NCBI RefSeq assembly: GCF_002836515.1
Contig: NZ_PJBC01000060.1
Coordinates: 62,001-126,000 of the forward strand
DNA: 64,000 nt
Source: Pseudomonas sp. Choline-02u-1
GTDB taxonomy: Bacteria; Pseudomonadota; Gammaproteobacteria; Pseudomonadales; Pseudomonadaceae
Direction of reading: 5' to 3'
Notes under the pieces: generated by a model
Seen by the model: the letters and a program-made list of their open reading frames with translations, nothing else
Database searches by the model: none
Told to the model about the DNA's origin: nothing
Made by a program: the position numbers and the translations under genes
Shown here: positions 58,145-64,000 of the stretch, piece by piece
How the letters are laid out: every line of letters begins with the position of its first letter
How positions within the stretch are numbered: position 1 is the first letter of the stretch

Positions 58145-59305
58145 CTACAGACTGACGTCGAAAGTGATCTGGAAGACGTTGCGGGTGAAGCTTTCGTTGT
58201 CGGCATCGGAGTCGTTGTCGCGGTGGCGGTAGGCGACTTCGACGTCCAGCCAGCGGCGCATTTCGTAATTCACGCCGAGTTTGTAATCCTGCAGATCGTC
58301 GCTGCGGTCCTGGCCTTCGTAGACGTAATGACCCATGCCGACTTCGGCAACACTGGTGATGCGCTCGGTCCAGCCATGGCGCCAACCGACCTGGGTGAAC
58401 GTGGTTTTCACCGCGTCGGCGCCGTCGTCGCCTTCGGCCATGGCCTGGCGCGCAAGAAAGGTGAAGGTCGAGTAGGTGCGCGGTTTCCACGCCAGGTCCA
58501 CTTGCCAGGTCGGGTTGCTCAGGTCGTCGGAGCCGCTCTGGTCGAAATTCTTGCGCTCGTAGCCGACGCGCAGCTTGCCGGTGGTTTTCGCCGTCATGTC
58601 CCACTCGGCGCCGGCCAGCACCGCATCGGAGCGGCTGCTGCGCGGGCTGTTCGATTGCAAGTAGTCGAAGCGCGTGTGGTCGTATTCGAGCAGGCCACGG
58701 GTCTTGCTGCCGAGGCGGTGATACCAGGTGGTGGTCAGGTTGCTGGTGTCGCGCTCCTTGTCATCGTTGATGCCGTCGGCGTTGTCGTAGCGAAGCTGTG
58801 CGTAGTTGGCGCCGAGGTCGATCTGGTTCAGCGCACTGCGCGCACCGAAGGTGTAGACGCCGCCGACGCGTTTGCTTTCGATCTTGTCGTTGATGCCGTC
58901 GACGGCGGTAGACGTGGTGCGCTCGTATTTGCGCGCCTCGGCTTCGAGTTTCAGCCGATGTCGGTCCGTAAACTCCATGATGCTGTCGGCGCGCAGGCGC
59001 TGGGCGGTGTTCGAAGCATCCGAGTCGCTGTGATAGATGTAGCGGGTCGGTTCCCAAATCACCCGCGTGGCGCTGTTGCGATCCTCGGCCTTGAGCTCGA
59101 AGGCGGGCGCCAATCGCGTGACCATGGTGGACTCGACATCGTGTTCGACTTCGCGAAAATTGTCGTCGTAGCTTTCCGACAAGGCGAAAGTCGGGGTGAA
59201 ATCGAAGCCGTAGACATTGATCGCTTGCGGCTCGACGCTCCAGGCGGCTTCGGGAGCGCAGCAGGCGACGACTAAAACCAGGGAACAGCGAGGCTTCAGA
59301 GCCAT
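58145..59305 (-). CDS. Outer-membrane beta-barrel protein, probable polysaccharide porin
   Basis: 386 residues, signal peptide followed by alternating amphipathic strands ending in the aromatic/hydrophobic outer-membrane signature ...FQITFDVSL. It resembles the 'outer membrane beta-barrel' (BBP2-like) proteins encoded next to short OPX proteins. About 16-18 strands can be drawn; exact number not determined. Second gene of the operon, just after rfaH. In class 3 OPX systems such a porin provides the outer-membrane channel. Confidence 0.87.
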   Translation of the reverse strand: MALKPRCSLVLVVACCAPEAAWSVEPQAINVYGFDFTPTFALSESYDDNFREVEHDVESTMVTRLAPAFELKAEDRNSATRVIWEPTRYIYHSDSDASNTAQRLRADSIMEFTDRHRLKLEAEARKYERTTSTAVDGINDKIESKRVGGVYTFGARSALNQIDLGANYAQLRYDNADGINDDKERDTSNLTTTWYHRLGSKTRGLLEYDHTRFDYLQSNSPRSSRSDAVLAGAEWDMTAKTTGKLRVGYERKNFDQSGSDDLSNPTWQVDLAWKPRTYSTFTFLARQAMAEGDDGADAVKTTFTQVGWRHGWTERITSVAEVGMGHYVYEGQDRSDDLQDYKLGVNYEMRRWLDVEVAYRHRDNDSDADNESFTRNVFQITFDVSL

Positions 59306-59356
59306 GGATCACGCTCCTGATGAAGGGGGTCGGTGTCAGGGCGAAGCGGATCCGGA

Positions 59357-59875
59357 CTATTGTCGCTGGCGTTCCAGGTAACTCAGCGGGACGCTGACGT
59401 GCTGTTGGCGGTTGAGGAAATTGAGCAGAAGCATCACGCGCTCTTCGCCCTGCATGGACAGGAACACGCCTTCGAGCGGGGACAGCGGGCCTTGGAAGAT
59501 TTGCAAAGGTTCGCCGGGTTTGAGCATCGGATCGACAGGAAAGCCGATCGACTCCTGGCTGCGTTCACGCAGTTGTGCGATCACGTCTTCATCGACCCGG
59601 GCGGGCACATGGTTGAATTCAACAATGCGACTGACGCCGCGCGTTGAGCGGATCGGCGCCCAGTTATCGTCACGGCTCAGTTGAATGAACACGTAGCCTG
59701 GGAACAACGATTCCAGCGTCCGTTGGCGTTTGCCACGGATGCTGCGCTCGCTCATCAGCTGAGGCCGAAAGATCGAATAGTTCTGTTGCTGCAGATTGAG
59801 TTGTGCCCGTTCATCCTGGCGGGGCTTGCACTGCAATAAATACCAGTTAGAACCGTTGCGGCAAACCGTTAGCAT
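59357..59875 (-). CDS. rfaH: RfaH-type transcription antitermination factor (NusG paralogue)
   Basis: 172 residues, length of RfaH. NusG N-terminal domain: NWYLLQCKPRQDERAQLNLQ, ESLFPGYVFIQL, RSTRGVSRIVEF; C-terminal KOW-type domain about 120-172. It binds paused RNA polymerase at ops elements and prevents early termination in long operons. It is the first gene of the exopolysaccharide operon. ATG 59875 has GGAG 9 nt upstream; an upstream ATG at 59890 has none. An ops-like element lies in its own leader at 60102-60112. Confidence 0.9.
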   Translation of the reverse strand: MLTVCRNGSNWYLLQCKPRQDERAQLNLQQQNYSIFRPQLMSERSIRGKRQRTLESLFPGYVFIQLSRDDNWAPIRSTRGVSRIVEFNHVPARVDEDVIAQLRERSQESIGFPVDPMLKPGEPLQIFQGPLSPLEGVFLSMQGEERVMLLLNFLNRQQHVSVPLSYLERQRQ

Positions 59876-60101
59876 GCTGGAGTACTCCATACATAGCGAT
59901 CGTGTAAGCAGGGTGGCCGATAACGTGGGACGAGCCGCCCTGCTTGCTAGTAGGTAGTAGGCTGATCAAGGCAAAGTGCCGAGCCAGATGCATCAATGTT
60001 TATTGGCAGAAGAAGTGTTTCAAAAATGAATCAAGTTGATCGGGTTATTGTTATATCCGTGGCCGTCTTGGCTATAACGAGTCCGTGCTTTTGTTTAAGC
60101 A

Positions 60102-60112
60102 AAGCTACCGCA
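60102..60112 (-). promoter_or_regulatory. ops-like element (RfaH loading site)
   Basis: On the minus strand the sequence reads TGCGGTAGCTT, matching the E. coli ops consensus GGCGGTAGCGT at 9 of 11 positions, with the core GCGGTAGC intact. It is about 90 nt after the predicted start of the operon and 227 nt before rfaH. Confidence 0.72.
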
Positions 60113-60204
60113 CGGTTCGCAGTTGCGACCTTCAGGATCCAATTACATAAGTAGCCAGAGAGCAGAAAAGTGCGCGGCGGCGCGAGCTCATCGGGCAGTG
60201 CTAA

Positions 60205-60233
60205 GTTATCGGCCAGTCTGCGCAAGCTGTCAA
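60205..60233 (-). promoter_or_regulatory. Sigma-70-type promoter of the exopolysaccharide operon
   Basis: On the minus strand: TTGACA (perfect -35), 17-nt spacer, GATAAC (4 of 6). Predicted transcription start about 60198, upstream of the ops-like element and rfaH. Confidence 0.62.
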
Positions 60234-60559
60234 TTGATAACAGTCAAAAACATTGCCTTTCATCCGCTGATAATGGGCGTGTTTCGTAAGTCGTTGACTT
60301 TCAACGATGAAAGCTGTTCGTCGGATTTTTTAAACTTTTCGAAGTTATTGTAGTCGTCGAGGTTAGATGCTGTGTGTGATAGCAAATTAGTTTCAATCTT
60401 ACATGTTTCGGTTCGTAAGAAGTTCGGTTTTTAAATGCCTCGCGTCGGATGCTGCTGGCCCTGGTAACTAAGGTCGTCTATGAATAACTGTCGTCGTTTG
60501 CGGACAAATGTACGGCGGTGTTTAACGCCTTAAAGTCGAAACAGTGAGCCGAGGCAATC

Positions 60560-61534
60560 ATGAGTGTTCTGGTAACGGGGGCCGCAGGTTTTATCGGTTA
60601 TCACACGGCCATGCGATTATGTCGCGAAGGACTGGAGGTTGTTGGGCTCGATAATCTCAATCCTTACTACGACGTCAAACTCAAACAGGCGCGGTTGCAC
60701 AGACTGCAAGCGCAGACCAACTTCACTTTCCATCGGCTGGACATTGTTGACCCGTCGGCACTCACCGCGCTGTTCGAACACGGCCAATTCCAACAGGTCA
60801 TTCACCTCGCCGCGCAGGCCGGAGTGCGCTACTCGCTGGACAATCCTGAGGCTTATGCGCAATCGAATCTGGTCGGATTTCTCAACGTCCTGGAAGCCTG
60901 CCGACGTCATCCGCCGGAACACCTGATCTACGCATCGAGCAGTTCGGTGTACGGCGCCAATACCCGAATGCCGTTTCGCGAAGACGACAGGGTCGACCAG
61001 CCGGTTTCTTTGTACGCTGCGACCAAACGCGCCAACGAACTACTCGCCCACAGCTACTGCCATCTCTACGGCGTGCAAGCCACCGGTCTGCGCTTCTTTA
61101 CCGTTTACGGCCCCTGGGGGCGGCCGGACATGGCGCTGTTCAAATTCACCGAAGCGATGCTGCAAGGGCGCGCCATCGACATCTACAACCAAGGCGAAAT
61201 GGCGCGGGATTTCACTTATATCGATGACATTGTCGAAGCGATTTTTCGACTGCTCGACAAACCGCCCGCACGCAGCGCCGAGCGTGGTACCAACCGTTTG
61301 TTCAATATCGGTCGCGGCAGTCCGGTGGCGCTGATGAGCTTCGTTGAATGCCTGGAACAGACGCTGGTCATCGAGGCGCAGCGCCGTTATCTGCCGATGC
61401 AGGAAGGCGACGTATTGAAAACCTGGGCCGACGTGTCGGCACTGGCACGCTGCATCGACTTCCGCCCCCAGGTGCCGATCGAGCAGGGCGTGCAAGCGTT
61501 CGTGCAGTGGTATCGCGAGTTTTATCAGGTCTGA
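60560..61534 (+). CDS. UDP-glucuronate 4-epimerase (NAD-dependent epimerase)
   Basis: 324-residue extended SDR. GAAGFIGYHTA (NAD loop), GLDNLNPYYDVKLKQARL (uronate-epimerase family signature), SSSSVYG, catalytic YAATKRANE, and FFTVYGPWGRPDMALFKF. The NPYYD signature distinguishes it from GalE and points to UDP-GlcA/UDP-GalA interconversion. It complements ugd in the adjacent operon. GAGG ribosome site before ATG 60560. Transcribed away from the operon. Confidence 0.92.
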   Translation: MSVLVTGAAGFIGYHTAMRLCREGLEVVGLDNLNPYYDVKLKQARLHRLQAQTNFTFHRLDIVDPSALTALFEHGQFQQVIHLAAQAGVRYSLDNPEAYAQSNLVGFLNVLEACRRHPPEHLIYASSSSVYGANTRMPFREDDRVDQPVSLYAATKRANELLAHSYCHLYGVQATGLRFFTVYGPWGRPDMALFKFTEAMLQGRAIDIYNQGEMARDFTYIDDIVEAIFRLLDKPPARSAERGTNRLFNIGRGSPVALMSFVECLEQTLVIEAQRRYLPMQEGDVLKTWADVSALARCIDFRPQVPIEQGVQAFVQWYREFYQV

Positions 61535-61535
61535 T

Positions 61536-61745
61536 TCAGTGCAGGGTGACGGCCCTGCGACTTTCACCAATGCGGATCCGGTCGAGGGCGCGGTTCAGCG
61601 CATCCAGCGCATCGAGCAACGCCTTGGCCTCGGCTTCACGCCCGTCGCCCCACAGACGTTCGGCCATTTTGTTCAAGGCTAGAATGGCGCGTTCGATGTC
61701 GGCTGCGCTGGCGGTGCTGTCAGGGGGTGGTGGTTTTTTCGGCAT
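61536..61745 (-). CDS. Small conserved hypothetical protein
   Basis: 69 residues, starting with a proline stretch (MPKKPPPPDST) and followed by two amphipathic helices (SAADIERAILALNKMAERLW and EAEAKALLDALDALNRALDRIRI). AGGAA site before ATG 61745. No domain recognised; the shape suggests a helical dimer. Convergent with the epimerase, 1 nt between the stops. Confidence 0.72.
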   Translation of the reverse strand: MPKKPPPPDSTASAADIERAILALNKMAERLWGDGREAEAKALLDALDALNRALDRIRIGESRRAVTLH

Positions 61746-61839
61746 TCAGGGTTCCTCGGCGGTCGGCAAACCACCATATCGCCAAGGCGCCTAGCAAAAC
61801 AGCCAAAAGTGTCCCCAATCAGCAGCGAGTGCTGTCTGA

Positions 61840-62766
61840 TCAGCGATTAACCTCAATCAACGCCGCCTCGATAAACCGCACCGAACTCTCCAGCGCCTGC
61901 TGCCCCTCGGCCAGCATGCCCGCGTAGAAATGCCAAGCGTGAAACATGCCGGGCCACACTTCAAGATTGACCCGGACGCGGTTGTCCGCCAGGTGATTGG
62001 CCAGACGCATGGCGTCACTGAGCATCAGTTCGTTTTCGCCGATCTGCACCAGAATCGGTGGCAGCCCGGTGACGTCGGCGAACACCGGCGAGGCCAGCGG
62101 ATGGTTGGCCAAGGTGTCGCCGAGAAAGGCTCGCGCGAGGATATCCAGCACTGGCTTGGAGTTCAGCGGATCAAGGCCTTCACGATTGCTCATGGAAGCG
62201 CCGGTGTGTTCGAGGTTGGCCCATGGCGAGATGGACGAACCCACTGCGGGCAAGGGCAAGCCTTTGGATTTTGCCGCGACCATCACGCTGACCACCATCG
62301 CGCCACCCGCGGACTCGCCTGCGAAGGCAATCTTGCTGGCGGCGATGTTCTGCTCAAGCAACCACTCGTAGGCGCGCAAAGTGTCATCGATGGGGGCGGG
62401 AAACTGATGCTCGGGTGCGAGGCGGTAATCCGGCATGTACACCCGCGCGCCAAGCATTTTTGCGTAGTTGCCGCCGATGCCGTGGTAGCCGTCAGGTCGA
62501 CCGACGATGTAGGCACCGCCGTGGATGTACATCAGCACCGCATCGGTCTTGAGCTCATCCGGAGTCACCAGCGTAGCGGGCACTCCGCCCATGTCGACTG
62601 CTTCAAACCCCACGCCAGCAGGCGGCTGATTCTGCCCGAGCATTTTTGCGTAGGCATCGCGGATGTCGCTCATCCTTGTGGTGGTATCGGTGCCCTTGAG
62701 CACAGGTACCAGATCGCTGAGGCTGTTGGCCCAGGTTCGCACGGCTGCTTTTACTTCAGTGTTCAT
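61840..62766 (-). CDS. Alpha/beta hydrolase, hormone-sensitive-lipase family (esterase)
   Basis: 308 residues. HGGAY (oxyanion motif), GESAGG (nucleophile Ser), DPLNSKPVL acid region and the C-terminal GMFHAWHFY with the catalytic His. Cytoplasmic carboxylesterase. ATG 62766 gives the normal length; the frame runs on upstream without homology. It is divergent from a LysR-type gene, which is its likely regulator. Confidence 0.9.
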   Translation of the reverse strand: MNTEVKAAVRTWANSLSDLVPVLKGTDTTTRMSDIRDAYAKMLGQNQPPAGVGFEAVDMGGVPATLVTPDELKTDAVLMYIHGGAYIVGRPDGYHGIGGNYAKMLGARVYMPDYRLAPEHQFPAPIDDTLRAYEWLLEQNIAASKIAFAGESAGGAMVVSVMVAAKSKGLPLPAVGSSISPWANLEHTGASMSNREGLDPLNSKPVLDILARAFLGDTLANHPLASPVFADVTGLPPILVQIGENELMLSDAMRLANHLADNRVRVNLEVWPGMFHAWHFYAGMLAEGQQALESSVRFIEAALIEVNR

Positions 62767-62823
62767 ATGACCTCGATCAGGCGTTAGTGAAGGCTTAACT
62801 AATCGAGATGTTATGCTCATGAT

Positions 62824-62842
62824 TGGGGAATAGGGTTCCCCA
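62824..62842. promoter_or_regulatory. Candidate operator in the esterase/LysR intergenic region
   Basis: Perfect inverted repeat TGGGGAA-TAGGG-TTCCCCA (7-bp arms, 5-nt centre) in the 118-nt divergent intergenic region, ending 43 nt before the LysR ATG. It has the dyad form expected for a LysR-type box (T-N11-A not strict). Regulator assignment is inference. Confidence 0.6.
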
Positions 62843-62884
62843 TAACCGGTGCCAAGCCGCTTGAATGCCAAATCCGGAGGCCAC

Positions 62885-63790
62885 ATGGAACTGCATAACC
62901 TGAACGACATCGCCGCCTTCGTCGCCTCGGTGGATACCGGAAGTTTTACGGCGGCGGCCAGGCAACTCGGGCTGACCCGCTCGGCCGTCGGTAAATCGAT
63001 CGTGCGGCTCGAATCGCGTTTGCAGATCCGCCTGCTCAACCGCACCACCCGCAGCCTGAGCCTGACCGACGATGGTCGGGTGCTGTATGAGCGATGTGTG
63101 GGCATCCTGCAGGATCTGGACGAGGTCGAAGAGGCTTTGGCGTTCCGCCGTTCGACGCCCAGCGGCCGCTTGCGCATGAGCCTGCCGGTAGCACTGGGCC
63201 GGCTGCACGTTGTGCAGCACATCGAGCGCTGTCTGAGAGACTGGCCGTCGCTCGCCATCGACGCGACGTTTTCCGATCGGCTGGTCGACCTGATCGACGA
63301 GGGTTTCGATCTGGCGATTCGCATCGGTCCGCCCAAGGAAGACTCCGGGCTACTCACGCGCACGGTGGCTTACCAGCAAATGATCACCTGTGCCTCGCCC
63401 GATTATCTGAATGAACATCCGGCACCGCAGACACCCGAAGATCTCGCCGGGCATGCGTGCCTGCACTTCGTCAGCGGCGGCCGATTGCTGGCGTGGAATT
63501 TTCGCGTCAATGGTCAGCCTGTGCCGGTCATTCATGCCGGACGGCTGCAAATGGACAGCGCCGAAGCCTTGCATCAGGCGACTGCGGCAGGCCTCGGTAT
63601 CGCGACGTTGCCATCCTATGTGGTCAACGATGACCTGCGCAGTGGCAAGCTCGTGCAGTTGCTCGCAGAGTACGCCGAGGCTGCCGAGCCGATCCGGGTG
63701 ATTTACCCGAGCAAGCGACACCTGTCGCCGAAGATTCGGCTGTTCATCGACAGGCTGGTGGAAGCATGGTCGCCGGCGCCTTGGGACTGA
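62885..63790 (+). CDS. LysR-type transcriptional regulator
   Basis: 301 residues. N-terminal winged helix-turn-helix (DIAAFVASVDTGSFTAAARQLGLTRSAVGKSI), linker, then a periplasmic-binding-like effector domain (about 90-295). Typical of the large family controlling a divergent gene, here the HSL-family esterase. ATG 62885 follows a GGAGG-like site (AATCCGGAGGCCAC). The effector is unknown. Confidence 0.93.
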   Translation: MELHNLNDIAAFVASVDTGSFTAAARQLGLTRSAVGKSIVRLESRLQIRLLNRTTRSLSLTDDGRVLYERCVGILQDLDEVEEALAFRRSTPSGRLRMSLPVALGRLHVVQHIERCLRDWPSLAIDATFSDRLVDLIDEGFDLAIRIGPPKEDSGLLTRTVAYQQMITCASPDYLNEHPAPQTPEDLAGHACLHFVSGGRLLAWNFRVNGQPVPVIHAGRLQMDSAEALHQATAAGLGIATLPSYVVNDDLRSGKLVQLLAEYAEAAEPIRVIYPSKRHLSPKIRLFIDRLVEAWSPAPWD

Positions 63791-63862
63791 TTGCCGTTGC
63801 TTGCAGCTGTTTTGCAGATTCCGATGGTATTGATCGGCAATGTCCAAACCGCGCGCATTAAA

Positions 63863-63882
63863 AGCCCTGAATCATCAGGGCT
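63863..63882. terminator. Hairpin after the LysR gene
   Basis: AGCCCTGA-ATCA-TCAGGGCT, 8-bp stem, followed by GAGTTTTGG on the plus strand and TTTTAAT on the minus strand. Probable terminator shared by the LysR gene and the convergent partial gene. Confidence 0.72.
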
Positions 63883-63926
63883 GAGTTTTGGTTGAGGGGG
63901 CGTAGGGTGACAAGCTCGCGGTCGGT

Positions 63927-64000
63927 CTACTTCGCGCTCGAAGAGCAAGCCAACCGATACTGCTCATAGTTCAAACCTTCGACCTTTTCCGGCAGCTTGT
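63927..64000 (-). CDS. 3' end of an unidentified gene (continues beyond the window)
   Basis: The minus strand stays open from the window edge to TAG at 63927. The last residues read KLPEKVEGLNYEQYRLACSS followed by SAK. Not enough to assign a family. The terminator at 63863-63882 lies just past its stop. Confidence 0.45.
   Translation of the reverse strand, partial: KLPEKVEGLNYEQYRLACSSSAK

Larger units (their letters stand above)
59876..60559. other. Divergent regulatory region of the exopolysaccharide operon
   Basis: About 680 nt between rfaH and the uronate epimerase gene, with an AT-rich centre (60290-60480). It contains a minus-strand promoter (60205-60233) and an ops-like element (60102-60112). 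The predicted leader of about 320 nt has no convincing ORF. Nothing clear was seen for the plus-strand promoter. Confidence 0.6.

Noticed and set aside
60031-60225. Minus-strand frame in the leader of the exopolysaccharide operon
   Set aside because: Starts at TTG without ribosome site and overlaps the predicted promoter region.
60511-60525. GGCGGTG-containing sequence upstream of the uronate epimerase resembling ops
   Set aside because: Lacks the GTAG core of ops and precedes a short single gene.
61840-63363. N-terminal extension of the esterase reading frame
   Set aside because: The extension overlaps the LysR gene in antisense and has no family similarity; ATG 62766 gives the normal length.

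Overview
The window looks like a chromosomal segment of a fluorescent-group Pseudomonas (P. fluorescens complex). The evidence is the high GC content, the gacA-uvrC-pgsA-tRNA block with a TTG-initiated gacA, the cyoABCDE oxidase, the yejABEF peptide importer, a Pseudomonas-type metallothionein ending in ETFPASDPISP, and the short inverted repeats typical of the genus (TTCGCGAGC...GCTCGCGAA and GATCGCAGCC types) between genes. No insertion sequence, prophage, CRISPR array or rRNA was seen.

Layout. 1-1.5 kb: end of a D-amino-acid deaminase/aldolase gene and a PfkB sugar kinase. 1.6-5.7 kb: a parvulin, a soluble hybrid sensor kinase and an orphan PilT/PilU-type ATPase. 5.7-11.6 kb: a (R)-3-hydroxybutyrate utilisation operon (permease, dehydrogenase, acetoacetyl-CoA synthetase) behind a sigma-54 activator gene, with a good -24/-12 promoter between them. 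11.7-17.2 kb: yejABEF. 17.3-20 kb: second parvulin, a lipase without signal peptide, and a three-repeat protein of unknown function. 20-21.6 kb: a DAHP synthase whose 460-nt leader carries an aromatic-rich leader peptide, an intrinsic terminator and a second Tyr-rich small ORF. 21.7-26.9 kb: GNAT protein, gacA, uvrC, pgsA, tRNA-Gly, tRNA-Cys, a GAF protein and tRNA-Leu. 26.9-30.5 kb: two MFS exporters around a PL7 polysaccharide lyase. 30.5-35.9 kb: cyoABCDE with a metallothionein gene overlapping the end of cyoE, then a DUF2934 protein.

36.6-61.5 kb is the accessory highlight: an exopolysaccharide locus. A long minus-strand operon starts with a consensus-like promoter, an ops-like element and an RfaH paralogue. 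It continues with a beta-barrel, a short OPX (Wza-like) protein, a Wzc tyrosine kinase, a WcaJ-like priming transferase, UDP-glucose dehydrogenase, a WecG/TagA transferase, three more glycosyltransferases, a Wzy-like polymerase/ligase, a Wzx flippase, GalE and a secreted GH16 hydrolase. It is met head-on by a plus-strand set of four overlapping genes (glycosyltransferase, UDP-galactopyranose mutase, clan GH-A glycosidase, ABC exporter). A second galE and a UDP-glucuronate 4-epimerase flank the locus. The predicted sugar nucleotides are UDP-Glc, UDP-Gal, UDP-Galf, UDP-GlcA and UDP-GalA, so an acidic, galactofuranose-containing polymer assembled by a Wzx/Wzy route is inferred. I cannot match the set to a named Pseudomonas polysaccharide.

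61.5-64 kb: a small conserved protein, an HSL-type alpha/beta hydrolase divergent from a LysR regulator with a perfect inverted repeat between them, and the 3' end of an unidentified minus-strand gene.
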